Below, in pieces: positions 36,963 through 45,360 of a stretch of DNA of 64,000 nt. How positions within the stretch are numbered: the first letter of the stretch is position 1; each line of letters opens with the position of its first letter. The position numbers were made by a program, and so were the translations under genes. Below the pieces are notes generated by a model that made no database searches, was not told where the DNA came from, and saw only the letters and a program-made list of their open reading frames with translations. Where the stretch lies: contig NZ_BSRG01000002.1 of the NCBI RefSeq assembly GCF_040363165.1, positions 124,001 through 188,000 on the forward strand, in the 5' to 3' direction. The stretch is from Thermus sp. LT1-2-5 (GTDB lineage: Bacteria > Deinococcota > Deinococci > Deinococcales > Thermaceae).

Positions 36963-37313
36963 TGGTGGAGGTGGGGGGAGTTGAACCCCCGTCCGAAGGT
37001 CCCTACGGCGGGCGTCTACGCGCGTAGTCCGCGTTTTGGGTGTCCTCCTGGCTTGGCCCGCGGACGGGCGACCAGGAGCGAGCCCCGTTAAGCTTCGCCT
37101 CGGGCTACGGAGCCTTGCCCTCGGCTAGCCGGGTTTCGTGTCCCCGCTTCCGGCGAGCCCCCGGCGGGGCTTCCGGGCGAGGTCGCGGTCATTAAGCCGC
37201 GAGGGCGTAAGAAGGCTTGTTGGCCTTTATTCTTTTGCGGGTTTTTACGAGGCCACCCGCACCTCGGCGCGCAGCCACACCCTCGGCGACCCCCGTCGAG
37301 ACCGTTCACCCCC
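36963..37313 (-). ncRNA. ssrA: Transfer-messenger RNA (tmRNA)
   Basis: 351 nt. The 5' end GGGGGTGAACGG and 3' end CACCTCCACCA form the tRNA-like acceptor stem with an encoded CCA, and GGGGGTTCAACTCCCCC is the T arm. The mRNA part (37224 down to 37192) reads GCC AAC AAG CCT TCT TAC GCC CTC GCG GCT TAA, giving the tag ANKPSYALAA after a GCC resume codon. The tail YALAA is the protease-recognised end. Pseudoknot sequences match those of T. thermophilus tmRNA closely. It rescues stalled ribosomes with SmpB, which is not in this window. Confidence 0.98.
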
Positions 37314-37344
37314 TTGATGGACCGGGTTCGGACCGGCAACCTTG

Positions 37345-37374
37345 AGTGTACCAGGCTAAAGGGGTTGTAGTCAA
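37345..37374 (-). promoter_or_regulatory. Promoter of ssrA (TTGACT-18-TACACT)
   Basis: On the minus strand TTGACT (37369-37374), 18-nt spacer, TACACT (37345-37350). The start would be about 25-30 nt upstream of mature tmRNA, consistent with 5' trimming by RNase P. Confidence 0.75.
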
Positions 37375-37394
37375 GGGCCCCTTGGGTGTACACT
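37365..37394 (+). promoter_or_regulatory. Promoter of rimP-nusA-infB (TTGTAG-18-TACACT)
   Basis: TTGTAG (37365-37370), 18-nt spacer, TACACT (37389-37394). Its -35 overlaps the ssrA -35 by two bases. The start would be near 37401, leaving a leader of about 63 nt. Confidence 0.55.
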
Positions 37395-37418
37395 GAGCCC
37401 AGTGCTCCCAAGGGAGGG

Positions 37419-37438
37419 GGGTGGGTGTAAGCCCACCC
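37419..37438 (+). other. Hairpin in the rimP leader
   Basis: GGGTGGG and CCCACCC pair around a 6-nt loop; a second short stem (CCTT/AAGG) follows before the ribosome-binding site. Leader structure upstream of the nusA operon may take part in its regulation, but no specific element is recognised. Confidence 0.45.
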
Positions 37439-37463
37439 TTCCTTTGTGAAGGGAGGTGGGGAG

Positions 37464-37895
37464 GTGCCGGTGGACCTTTGGCGGTTAGTGGAAGAGGCGG
37501 TGGAGGCCTTGGGCCTTCAGGTTCTGGAGGTGAAGGAGGCCCCAGGCGAGGTCCTGGTGCGCCTGGAACGCCTGGACGAGAAGCCCATCACCGTGGCCGA
37601 TCTGGAACGGGCGAGCCGCCACATCGAGGCCGCCTTGGACCGGGAAGACCCCATCCCAGGGAGCTACCGGCTCCTGGTGGAGTCCCCCGGGCCCAAGCGT
37701 CCCCTCTTCACCCGCCGCCACTTTGAGCGCTTCCAGGGCCTGAAGGCCAAGGTGCCTGGGCCCGAGGGCTTCGTGGGGCGGATCCTGCGGGTGGAGGGAG
37801 AAGAGGTGGTCTTCCAGGTGGGCCCAGAGGAAAAGCGCCTCAAGATCGGCACCTTCCGCGCCAACCTGGCCGAGTGGCCCGAGGAGCCTAGGTAG
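37464..37895 (+). CDS. rimP: Ribosome maturation factor RimP
   Basis: 143 residues. It binds the 30S subunit during assembly. The conserved core is VADLERASRHIEAALDRED, PGSYRLLVESPGPKRPL and RHFERFQGLKAKV. The frame opens at GTG 37446, but GTG 37464 has GGGAGG 7 nt upstream and gives MPVDLWRLVEEAVEALGLQV, a normal N-terminus; GTG 37470 is also possible. First gene of rimP-nusA-rnpM-infB. Confidence 0.94.
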   Translation: MPVDLWRLVEEAVEALGLQVLEVKEAPGEVLVRLERLDEKPITVADLERASRHIEAALDREDPIPGSYRLLVESPGPKRPLFTRRHFERFQGLKAKVPGPEGFVGRILRVEGEEVVFQVGPEEKRLKIGTFRANLAEWPEEPR

Positions 37896-37903
37896 GAGGA
37901 AGC

Positions 37904-39067
37904 ATGAACCGGGATTTTATTGACGCCATGCAACAGCTGGCCCTGGAGCGGGGCGTGACCACCGAGGAGGTCCTGGAGGCCTTCAAGGAGGCCCTGCGCA
38001 AGGCGTACATCAAGCGGCAGAAGGGTTACCGCAAGGAAGAGGTGGACGCCGGCAAGGGCCCCGAGGTGGACGTGTACATTGACCCGCAAACGGGGCGGAT
38101 CGAGATGGTGGAGGTCCGCAGGGTGGTGGAAAAGGTGGAGGACCCGGACAAGGAGATCGCCCTCTCCGAGGCCCTCCAGTACGACCCCGAGGTCCAAGTG
38201 GGGGACGAGATGGAGTTCCCCATCGACCCGGAGGGGCTTTCCCGCATGGCCATCCAGGACCTGCGGCAAATCCTTACCCAACGCCTCAAGGAGTCCGAGC
38301 GCAACCGCATCTACAACGAGTACAAGGACAAGGAAGGGCAGGTCCTCACTGGGGTGGTGACCCGGGTGGACAACCGGGGCAACGTCTTCGTGGAACTGGG
38401 CCGGGGCGAGGCCTACCTGCCCAAAAGCGAGCAGATCCCCACGGAGAAGTACTACCCGGGGCAACGCCTAAAGGTCTACCTGAAGAAGGTGGACCGCTCC
38501 GCCAAGGGGCCTTCCCTCATCGTGAGCCGGGCCCACGAAAAGCTTCTGGAGCACATCCTCAAGCAGGAGGTGCCCGAGATCGCCGAAGGGATCGTGGAGA
38601 TTAAGGCCATCGCCCGCGAGCCCGGGAAGCGGAGCAAGGTGGCGGTGATGAGCCACAACCCCAACGTGGACCCCATCGGGGCCTGCATCGGCCACAAGGG
38701 GCAGCGGATCCAGGCGGTTTCCGCGGAGCTGGGCCGGGAAAAGGTGGACATCATCCTGTGGTCCAAGGACCCTAAGGAGTTCATCCGCAACGCCCTCTCC
38801 CCCGCCCAGGTGGGCTCCATTGAGCTGGACCCCGAGACCAAGAAGGCCCGGGTGAAGGTGACCAAGGACCAGCACTCCCTGGCCATTGGCACCGGCGGCC
38901 AGAACGTGCGCCTGGCCTCGAAGCTCACCGGGTACGACATCCACTTCGAGGAGGCGGAGATCTCCGATCTGGACGAAGCCATTCGCCGCGCGGCGGAGGA
39001 GGAGGCGGCGACGCCCAGCCGGACCCGGGAAGAGTTTGAGAAGCTCTTCAAGGACCTTTCCGAGTGA
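37904..39067 (+). CDS. nusA: Transcription termination/antitermination factor NusA
   Basis: 387 residues, same length as T. thermophilus NusA. An N-terminal RNA polymerase-binding domain (1-130), an S1 domain (GQVLTGVVTRVDNRGNVFVE) and two KH domains (IGACIGHKGQRIQAVSAEL, IGTGGQNVRLASKLTGYDI). It modulates pausing, termination and antitermination. There are no C-terminal acidic repeats. GTAGGAGGAAGC precedes the ATG. Confidence 0.97.
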   Translation: MNRDFIDAMQQLALERGVTTEEVLEAFKEALRKAYIKRQKGYRKEEVDAGKGPEVDVYIDPQTGRIEMVEVRRVVEKVEDPDKEIALSEALQYDPEVQVGDEMEFPIDPEGLSRMAIQDLRQILTQRLKESERNRIYNEYKDKEGQVLTGVVTRVDNRGNVFVELGRGEAYLPKSEQIPTEKYYPGQRLKVYLKKVDRSAKGPSLIVSRAHEKLLEHILKQEVPEIAEGIVEIKAIAREPGKRSKVAVMSHNPNVDPIGACIGHKGQRIQAVSAELGREKVDIILWSKDPKEFIRNALSPAQVGSIELDPETKKARVKVTKDQHSLAIGTGGQNVRLASKLTGYDIHFEEAEISDLDEAIRRAAEEEAATPSRTREEFEKLFKDLSE

Positions 39068-39342
39068 TGCAGCACGTCCCCTTGCGCATGTGCGTGGCCT
39101 GCCGCAGAAGGCGGCCTAAAGGGGAGCTTTTGCGCATCCTCATGACCCCCGAGGGGTTTCAGCTGGACCCCACGGGCAAGCTGCCGGGCCGGGGAGCCTA
39201 CGTCTGCCCCGACAACCCGGACTGCTGGACGGAAAAGAAGCTCCGGCGCTTCGCCGGGGCCCGGGCCAAGGCGCTTTCCGAGGCCCTTTGGGCCCGTTTA
39301 GGAGGTAAAGATGGCCAAAGTACGCATCTACCAGCTGGCTAA
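39067..39342 (+). CDS. rnpM: YlxR-family RNA-binding protein (RnpM)
   Basis: 91 residues. MCVACRRRRPKGELLRI and GRGAYVCPDNPDCW are the family signatures; members bind RNase P RNA. ATG 39067 overlaps the nusA stop as TGATG, so it is preferred over GTG 39064. Its 3' end overlaps infB by 32 nt. Confidence 0.9.
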   Translation: MQHVPLRMCVACRRRRPKGELLRILMTPEGFQLDPTGKLPGRGAYVCPDNPDCWTEKKLRRFAGARAKALSEALWARLGGKDGQSTHLPAG

Positions 39343-41026
39343 AGAGCTGGGCATGGAAAACGAGGAGCTCTTAGAGCTCCTGGACCAGATGGGGGTACCC
39401 TATAAGTCCCACGCCTCCACCTTGAGCGAGGAAGACGCCGAGGCGGTGCGGGAACTGGTTCGGGAGCAGCGGGGACTCCAGGAAAAGCTAGCGGAGGAGG
39501 AGCGGCGAAAAAGCCTCCCCAAGCGCCCCCCTGTGGTGGTCATCATGGGCCACGTGGACCACGGGAAGACCACCCTCCTCGACTACCTGCGCAAAAGCCG
39601 CATCGCCGAGAAGGAGGCGGGGGGGATCACCCAGCACGTGGGCGCCTTTGAGGTCAAGACCCCTCAGGGCACCGTGGTCTTCATCGACACCCCGGGCCAC
39701 GAGGCCTTCACCACCATCCGCCAGCGGGGGGCCAATGTGGCGGACATCGCCGTCATCGTCATCGCCGCGGACGACGGGGTCATGCCCCAGACGGAGGAGG
39801 CCATCGCCCACGCCAAGGCCGCCGGGGCGAAAATCATCTTCGCTCTGAACAAGATGGACCTGCCCCAGGCGGACCCCGAGAAGGTGAAGCGGCAGCTCAT
39901 GGAGCGGGGCTTCGTTCCCGAGGAGTATGGCGGGGACGCAATCCTTGTCCCCATCAGCGCCAAGACAGGGCAGGGGGTGCAGGACCTCTTGGAGATGATC
40001 CTCCTCCTCTCCGAGCTGGAGGATTACCGGGCCGACCCCAACGCCGAGCCCCGGGGGGTGATCCTGGAGTCCAAGCTGGACAAGCAGGCGGGGATCATCG
40101 CCAACATGCTGGTGCAGGAAGGCACCTTCCGCGTGGGGGACTACGTGGTGGCCGGGGAGGTGTACGGGCGGATCCGGGCCATGATGGACGCCGACGGCAA
40201 CCAGCGCAAGGAGGCGGGCCCGGGAAGCGCCGTGCAGGTTCTGGGCTTCCAGGAGCTCCCCCACGCCGGGGACGTGGTGGAGTGGGTGCCGGACCTCGAG
40301 GCCGCCAAGGAGATCGCCGAGGAGCGCAAGGAAGAACGCCGCGCCCGGGAAGAGGCGGAAAAGGAGCGCCGCCCCAAGACCATGGCCGACCTCTTGCGGG
40401 CCTTGCAGGAAGAGGGCCGGAAGGAGGTCAACCTGATCCTGCGGGCGGACACCCAAGGCTCTTTGGAGGCCATCCAGCACATCTTGGCCAAGGAGGGCAC
40501 CGAGGACGTCAAAATCAACGTCCTGCTGGCCCAGGTGGGGGCCCCCACGGAGTCGGATGTCCTCCTGGCGCAAACGGCCGGGGCCGCCATCCTAGCCTTT
40601 GGCGTGAACCCCCCGGCCTCCGTGAAGAAGGCGGCGGAGCAAAAGGGCGTCCTCCTCAAGACCTTCCGCATCATCTACGACCTCATTGACGAGGTTCGGA
40701 CCATGGTCAAGGGGCAGAAGGAGCCCCAGTTCAAGGAGGAGGTCCTGGGCCGGGCCGAGGTGCGCGCCGTCTTCCGCCTGCCCACGGGCAAGCAGGTGGC
40801 GGGGTGCATGGTGACCCAGGGCAAGGTCCCCCGCAACGCCGAGGTCCGGGTCCTGCGCAAAGGGCAGGAGATCTGGAAGGGCCGCATCGCCAGCCTCAAG
40901 CGCTTCAAGGAGGATGTGCGGGAGGTGGCCCAAGGGTACGAGTGTGGGATTGGCCTCGAGGGCTTCGACGATTTCCAGGAAGGGGACATCATCGAGGCTT
41001 TCCAGCTGGTGGAGGTACCCGCTTAA
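39311..41026 (+). CDS. infB: Translation initiation factor IF-2
   Basis: 571 residues, the short Thermus form. After a small N-domain (1-70) comes the GTPase: GHVDHGKTTLLD (G1), DTPGHEAF (G3), NKMD (G4) and SAKTGQG (G5). Domains II, III and IV follow; the C-terminal domain binds the fMet-tRNA acceptor end. GGAGG lies seven bases before the ATG at 39311. Confidence 0.98.
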   Translation: MAKVRIYQLAKELGMENEELLELLDQMGVPYKSHASTLSEEDAEAVRELVREQRGLQEKLAEEERRKSLPKRPPVVVIMGHVDHGKTTLLDYLRKSRIAEKEAGGITQHVGAFEVKTPQGTVVFIDTPGHEAFTTIRQRGANVADIAVIVIAADDGVMPQTEEAIAHAKAAGAKIIFALNKMDLPQADPEKVKRQLMERGFVPEEYGGDAILVPISAKTGQGVQDLLEMILLLSELEDYRADPNAEPRGVILESKLDKQAGIIANMLVQEGTFRVGDYVVAGEVYGRIRAMMDADGNQRKEAGPGSAVQVLGFQELPHAGDVVEWVPDLEAAKEIAEERKEERRAREEAEKERRPKTMADLLRALQEEGRKEVNLILRADTQGSLEAIQHILAKEGTEDVKINVLLAQVGAPTESDVLLAQTAGAAILAFGVNPPASVKKAAEQKGVLLKTFRIIYDLIDEVRTMVKGQKEPQFKEEVLGRAEVRAVFRLPTGKQVAGCMVTQGKVPRNAEVRVLRKGQEIWKGRIASLKRFKEDVREVAQGYECGIGLEGFDDFQEGDIIEAFQLVEVPA

Positions 41027-41030
41027 GCCC

Positions 41031-41318
41031 ATGCGGGGCCTGAAGCTCCTAGCGGCCCTAAGCCTCCTCGTCCCGGGGTTCGCCTTCCCTCCCTCCCCGG
41101 GCAAGGGGGAGGCGGGGCTCCTGGCCAAAGGTCCGGTCCTGGTGCTGAAGGAGGATCGGGGCGGGGGCTTCGCCCCCCCTCTTTTGGGAAACCTAGGCCG
41201 GTCCACCCCACCCCGCCCACCCCGGCCTAGGGATAACCCCCTTCCCGCCCCCAAGGACGCCCTGCCCCAACCTGTCCTTTACCTCCTCTATGGGAAGCTC
41301 CAGCTGGAAGGTGGCTAA
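41031..41318 (+). CDS. Small secreted proline-rich protein
   Basis: 95 residues, function unknown. A signal peptide (MRGLKLLAALSLLVPGFAFP) is followed by a Pro/Gly/Arg-rich region (RSTPPRPPRPRDNPLPAP) without a recognisable domain. It begins 4 nt after infB with no clear ribosome-binding site, and probably rides on the infB transcript. Its coding nature rests on the signal peptide and position only. Confidence 0.45.
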   Translation: MRGLKLLAALSLLVPGFAFPPSPGKGEAGLLAKGPVLVLKEDRGGGFAPPLLGNLGRSTPPRPPRPRDNPLPAPKDALPQPVLYLLYGKLQLEGG

Positions 41319-41331
41319 GGCTCCTCCCCGC

Positions 41332-41363
41332 CCTTGGTGCCTTACGGGAAGGGGGCGCCAAGG
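41332..41363 (+). other. Hairpin between infB and secDF
   Basis: CCTTGGTGCC and GGCGCCAAGG pair over 10 bp (one G-U) around 12 nt. No U-run follows. It may insulate secDF or be part of its leader. Confidence 0.4.
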
Positions 41364-41425
41364 CTAGGGGATCCTTGGGCCTTCCCCCGGCTAAAGGAGC
41401 CTTGCTGTCTTCCAAAGGAGCAAGC

Positions 41426-43633
41426 ATGAACCGCAAACTACTTAACGGGCTTTTCCTCCTATCCCTCTTCCTCCTCTCCTTGCTCTTTGTCTGGAAACCT
41501 TGGGCCCCAGGCGAACCCAAAATCCGGTTGGGCCTGGACCTCAAGGGGGGCCTGCGTATCGTCCTGGAAGCGGACGTGGAAAACCCCACCCCCGATGACC
41601 TGGAAAAGGCCCGCACCGTCTTGGAAAACCGCATCAACGCTCTGGGGGTGGCGGAGCCCCTCATCCAAATCCAGGGTCAGAAGCGCATCGTGGTGGAGCT
41701 TCCTGGTCTTTCCCAGGCGGACCAGGACCGGGCGCTCAAGCTCATCGGACAACGGGCGGTGCTGGAGTTCCGCATCCTGAAGGAAGGGGCGAGCGGCACC
41801 ACCGTGGCCCAGATCAACCAGGCCCTCAGGGAAAACCCCCGCCTCAAGCGGGAGGAGTTGGAGAAGGACCTCATCAAGCCCGAGGACCTGGGCCCTCCCC
41901 TCCTCACCGGGGCGGACCTGGCGGACGCTCGGGCGGTCTTTGACCAGTTTGGCCGCCCCCAGGTGGCCCTCACCTTCACCCCGGAAGGGGCCAAGAAGTT
42001 CGAAGAGGTGACCCGCGCCAACGTGGGCAAGCAGCTCGCCATCGTCCTGGACGGGAAGGTCTACACCGCCCCCGTGATCCGCCAGGCCATCACTGGGGGG
42101 CAGGCGGTGATTGAGGGCCTCTCCGGCCTCGAGGAGGCCAGCGAGATCGCCCTGGTCCTCCGCTCGGGGGCCTTGCCCGTGCCCCTCAAGGTGGCGGAAA
42201 TTAGGGCCATCGGCCCCACCCTGGGCCAAGACGCCATCCAGGCGGGCATCCGCTCCGCCCTCATCGGGACCCTGGCCATCTTCCTCCTCATCTTCGCCTA
42301 CTACGGCCTCCACCTGGGCCTGGTGGCCTCCTTGGGCCTGATCTACACCTCAGCCCTAATCCTCGGCCTCCTCTCCGGGCTCGGGGCCACCTTGACCCTT
42401 CCTGGCATCGCCGGCTTGGTCCTCACCCTGGGGGCGGCGGTGGACGGAAACGTGCTCTCCTTTGAGCGCATCAAGGAGGAGCTCCGGGCGGGGAAGCGGT
42501 TCCGCCAGGCCATCCCCGAGGGCTTCAAGCACTCCACCCTCACCATCTTGGACGTGAACGCCGCCCACCTCTTGGCGGCGGCGGCCCTTTACCAGTACGC
42601 CACCGGGCCCGTGCGGGGCTTCGCCGTGGTCTTGGCCATCGGCGTGGTGGCCAGCGTCTTCTCCAACCTGGTCTTTAGCCGCTACCTCCTGGAGCGGTTG
42701 GCGGAACGCCGGGAGATCCGCCCCCCCATGTGGCTGGTGGACCCCCGCTTCAACTTCATGGGCCCCGCCCGCTACATCACCGCCGCCACCTTGCTCCTGG
42801 CGGTCTTGGCGGCGGGGGTAGTCTTCACCAAGGGCTTCAACTACTCCATCGACTTCACCGGGGGCACCGCCTACACCCTGCGCGCCGCCCCGGAAGTGAG
42901 CGTGGATACCCTAAGGCGCTTCCTGGAGGAAAAAGGCTTCCCCGCCAAGGAAGCGGTGATCACCGAGGTCCAGGCCCCGGTGGCGGACCACAAGGAGTTT
43001 TCCGTCAAGCTCCCGCCCCTTACCGACGAGAAGCGCCTGGAACTGGAAAGGCTCTTGACGGCGGAGCTCAAGGCCACGGTATTGACCTCGGAAACCGTGG
43101 GGCCGGCCATCGGCTCGGAGCTCCGTCGCAATGCGGTGATGGCGGTGCTGGTGGGCCTGGGGCTCATCCTCATCTACGTGGCCTTCCGCTTCGACTGGAC
43201 CTTTGGGGTGGCGAGCGTCCTGGCCGTGGCCCACGACGTGGCCATCGTGGCGGGGATGTATAGCCTCCTGGGCCTAGAGTTTTCCATCCCCACCATCGCC
43301 GCCCTCCTCACCGTGGTGGGCTACTCCATCAACGACTCCATCGTGGTTTCCGACCGGATCCGGGAAAACCAAAAGCTCCTCCGGGGCTTGCCCTACGCCG
43401 AGCTGGTGAACCGCTCCATCAACCAAACCCTCTCCCGCACCCTCATGACGAGCCTCACCACCCTTCTGCCCATCCTGGCCCTCTTGTTCCTGGGGGGAAG
43501 CGTCCTGCGGGACTTCGCCTTGGCCATCTTCGTGGGGATCTTCGTGGGCACCTATAGCTCCATCTACGTGGTGAGCGCCCTGGTGGTCTTCTGGAAAAAC
43601 CTCAGGCGCAAGGAGCCGAAGAAGGCGGCCTAG
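41426..43633 (+). CDS. secDF: Protein translocase SecDF (fused)
   Basis: 735 residues, matching Thermus SecDF, a single chain with 12 membrane helices. It uses the proton gradient to pull translocating proteins out of SecYEG. The SecD half has LGLDLKGGLRIVLE (D1 motif), the P1 head, and VDGNVLSFERIKEELRAG (D4-type motif with the key Asp/Arg). The SecF half has FNYSIDFTGGTAY, HDVAIVAGMYSLLG and GYSINDSIVVSDRIREN. ATG 41426 has AAAGGAG 6 nt upstream and is preferred over 41375. A strong terminator follows. Confidence 0.97.
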   Translation: MNRKLLNGLFLLSLFLLSLLFVWKPWAPGEPKIRLGLDLKGGLRIVLEADVENPTPDDLEKARTVLENRINALGVAEPLIQIQGQKRIVVELPGLSQADQDRALKLIGQRAVLEFRILKEGASGTTVAQINQALRENPRLKREELEKDLIKPEDLGPPLLTGADLADARAVFDQFGRPQVALTFTPEGAKKFEEVTRANVGKQLAIVLDGKVYTAPVIRQAITGGQAVIEGLSGLEEASEIALVLRSGALPVPLKVAEIRAIGPTLGQDAIQAGIRSALIGTLAIFLLIFAYYGLHLGLVASLGLIYTSALILGLLSGLGATLTLPGIAGLVLTLGAAVDGNVLSFERIKEELRAGKRFRQAIPEGFKHSTLTILDVNAAHLLAAAALYQYATGPVRGFAVVLAIGVVASVFSNLVFSRYLLERLAERREIRPPMWLVDPRFNFMGPARYITAATLLLAVLAAGVVFTKGFNYSIDFTGGTAYTLRAAPEVSVDTLRRFLEEKGFPAKEAVITEVQAPVADHKEFSVKLPPLTDEKRLELERLLTAELKATVLTSETVGPAIGSELRRNAVMAVLVGLGLILIYVAFRFDWTFGVASVLAVAHDVAIVAGMYSLLGLEFSIPTIAALLTVVGYSINDSIVVSDRIRENQKLLRGLPYAELVNRSINQTLSRTLMTSLTTLLPILALLFLGGSVLRDFALAIFVGIFVGTYSSIYVVSALVVFWKNLRRKEPKKAA

Positions 43634-43646
43634 GTTGCTGGCTTAG

Positions 43647-43677
43647 CCCCGGGCCCAGAAGGGCCCGGGGTTCGTTT
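43647..43677 (+). terminator. Intrinsic terminator after secDF
   Basis: CCCCGGGCCC and GGGCCCGGGG form a perfect 10-bp stem with an AGAA loop, followed by TTCGTTT. Confidence 0.85.
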
Positions 43678-43701
43678 AGCGCTTGGCCTCAAAAGTCCCT
43701 G

Positions 43702-43707
43702 TAGGAT
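43702..43707 (+). promoter_or_regulatory. -10 element (TAGGAT) of the SDR gene
   Basis: A start about 7 nt downstream would leave AAGGAGG in the leader, seven bases before GTG 43727. This makes the ATG at 43706, which overlaps the hexamer, an unlikely start. Confidence 0.4.
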
Positions 43708-43726
43708 GGCGCAAGGAGGGGACCCT

Positions 43727-44482
43727 GTGGGAAGCTTCGCAGGCAAAACGGTTCTGGTCACCGGCGCAGGAAGCGGCATCGGGCGCGCCATCGCCGAGGC
43801 CTTCGCCCGGGAAGGGGCCAAGGTCCTGGTCCACGACGTGCGGGACGCAAGCCCCTTGGCCAAGGAGCTAGGCGGGGTCTTCCTTCACGCCGACCTCGCC
43901 GACCCCGAGGAGGTGGTCGCCTTGGGGCGGGAGGCCGCCCGCCTGGGCGTGGACGTCCTGGTGAACAACGCCGGCTTCCAGCACATCGACCCGGTGGAGG
44001 CTTTCCCCCTGAAGACCTGGCAAAGGATGCTCCAGGTGATGCTCACCGCCCCGTTCCAGCTCATCCAAGCCCTTCTGCCGGGCATGAAGGAACGGGGGTT
44101 CGGCCGCATCCTCAACATCGCCAGCGTCCACGGCCTGGTGGCAAGCCCCTACAAGTCCGCCTACATCGCAGCCAAGCACGGGCTGATCGGCCTCACCAAG
44201 ACGGTGGCCCTGGAGGCGGGGCCCTTTGGCGTCACGGCGAACGCCATCGCCCCAGCCTACGTGCGCACCCCCTTGGTGGAAAACCAGGTAGCCGACCAGG
44301 CCCGCACCTTGGGCATCCCGGAAGGGGAGGTGGTGGAAAAGGTCTTCTTGGCCCAGGCGGCCATCAAGCGCCTCATCGAACCCGAGGAGGTGGCGGCCTT
44401 GGCCCTATTTCTGGCCTCGGAGAAGGCGGGGGCCATCACGGGCGCCGTCTTCCCCATCGACCTGGGTTGGACCGCCCGCTAA
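43727..44482 (+). CDS. SDR family oxidoreductase (3-hydroxybutyrate dehydrogenase-like)
   Basis: 251 residues. Classical [22 protein letters not shown] at about 85, NIASVHGLV with the catalytic Ser and YIAAKHG with Tyr/Lys. The loop QHIDPVEAF and TPLVENQ resemble D-3-hydroxybutyrate dehydrogenases, which oxidise 3-hydroxybutyrate to acetoacetate with NAD; an Asp after the second strand (LVHDVR) fits NAD preference. The GTG start at 43727 follows GGAGG by 8 nt. The 3' end overlaps convergent sdaAA by 4 nt. Confidence 0.82.
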   Translation: MGSFAGKTVLVTGAGSGIGRAIAEAFAREGAKVLVHDVRDASPLAKELGGVFLHADLADPEEVVALGREAARLGVDVLVNNAGFQHIDPVEAFPLKTWQRMLQVMLTAPFQLIQALLPGMKERGFGRILNIASVHGLVASPYKSAYIAAKHGLIGLTKTVALEAGPFGVTANAIAPAYVRTPLVENQVADQARTLGIPEGEVVEKVFLAQAAIKRLIEPEEVAALALFLASEKAGAITGAVFPIDLGWTAR

Positions 44483-45336
44483 GGAGCCTTCTTCAGCGCC
44501 TCTTCCGCCAGCCTCCGCCCCGTGGGGGTATCGGCCAGGCCCCCAAGGCCCGTTTCCTTGAGCTCTAGAGGGAGAAGGCGGCCGATCCCGGCCATGGCCA
44601 AGACCACCTCGTCCGGGGGGATGACACTCCTAATCCCCGCCAGGGCCATGGAGGCGGCACTCACCGCATGCACGGCGTAAAAACCATTCCGCATCACGCA
44701 GGGCACCTCCACGAACCCTCCCACAGGATCGCAGACCAGGCCCAAGGTGTTCTGGAGGGCAAGGGCAGCGGCGTGGGCCGAGGCCTCCGGGCTCCCGCCG
44801 AGAAGCTCCGTCACGGCCGCAGCGGCCATGGCGGCGGAAGCGCCGATCTCCGCCTGACACCCCCCGCTGGCCCCGGCGATGTGGATCACCCGGTTGATCA
44901 TCTTGGCCACCCCACCCGCCAAGACCATGGGCATGAGGAGCTCCTCCTCGGGAATGCCCAGGTGGTCCGCCACCCCCAAAAGGGCCCCGGGCAGGGTGCC
45001 GGCGCTTCCTGCGGTGGGAGCGGCCACGATGCGCCCCATGCGGGCGTTCTCCTCGTTCACCGCCATGGCGTAGGCCTGGACCCGTTTCAACAAGGGGTCC
45101 TTTAAGGGGTCTTCCGCCTCCCACAGGGTCTTGGCGTTCTTGCCCACCATTCCCGCTACGCTGGGGGCGTCCGAGGCAAGGCCCCGGCGGATGGAGTCCC
45201 GCATGATGGCAAGGCGCTCCGCCAGCTTGGCCAAAATGGCCTCGGGGGCTAGGCCGGTTTCCTCCACTTCCTCCTTGAGCACGTGTTCCGAAGCCCGGCC
45301 GGAAAGCTCCGCCAGGCGGTTGAGCGTGAGGGCCAT
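44479..45336 (-). CDS. sdaAA: L-serine dehydratase, alpha subunit
   Basis: 285 residues. The iron-sulfur subunit converts serine to pyruvate and ammonia. Family features are [19 protein letters not shown], the cluster cysteines in [28 protein letters not shown], and [16 protein letters not shown]. Cofactor is a [4Fe-4S] cluster. The beta subunit gene usually next to it is absent from this window. ATG 45336 is leaderless (TATACT six nt upstream); the long upstream extension of the frame is not coding. It is divergent from a response regulator gene. Confidence 0.9.
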   Translation of the reverse strand: MALTLNRLAELSGRASEHVLKEEVEETGLAPEAILAKLAERLAIMRDSIRRGLASDAPSVAGMVGKNAKTLWEAEDPLKDPLLKRVQAYAMAVNEENARMGRIVAAPTAGSAGTLPGALLGVADHLGIPEEELLMPMVLAGGVAKMINRVIHIAGASGGCQAEIGASAAMAAAAVTELLGGSPEASAHAAALALQNTLGLVCDPVGGFVEVPCVMRNGFYAVHAVSAASMALAGIRSVIPPDEVVLAMAGIGRLLPLELKETGLGGLADTPTGRRLAEEALKKAP

Positions 45337-45342
45337 GCCTCC

Positions 45343-45348
45343 AGTATA
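45343..45348 (-). promoter_or_regulatory. -10 element (TATACT), leaderless promoter of sdaAA
   Basis: Six nt separate it from the sdaAA ATG. It shares four base pairs with the opposing -10 at 45345-45350. Confidence 0.65.
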
Positions 45349-45350
45349 GT
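45345..45350 (+). promoter_or_regulatory. -10 element (TATAGT) of the response regulator gene
   Basis: Ten nt separate it from GTG 45361, so a start 7 nt downstream would give a leader of about 3 nt. It overlaps the sdaAA -10 on the other strand. Confidence 0.5.
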
Positions 45351-45360
45351 CTTGGGAAAG

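Noticed and set aside
36938-36964. The palindrome plus TTTT read on the plus strand as a terminator
   Set aside because: No plus-strand gene lies upstream; the position 3 nt beyond the tmRNA CCA end assigns it to ssrA on the minus strand.
43706-43726. ATG 43706 as the SDR start
   Set aside because: It overlaps a likely -10 and would place AAGGAGG inside the coding region; GTG 43727 uses that sequence as its ribosome-binding site.
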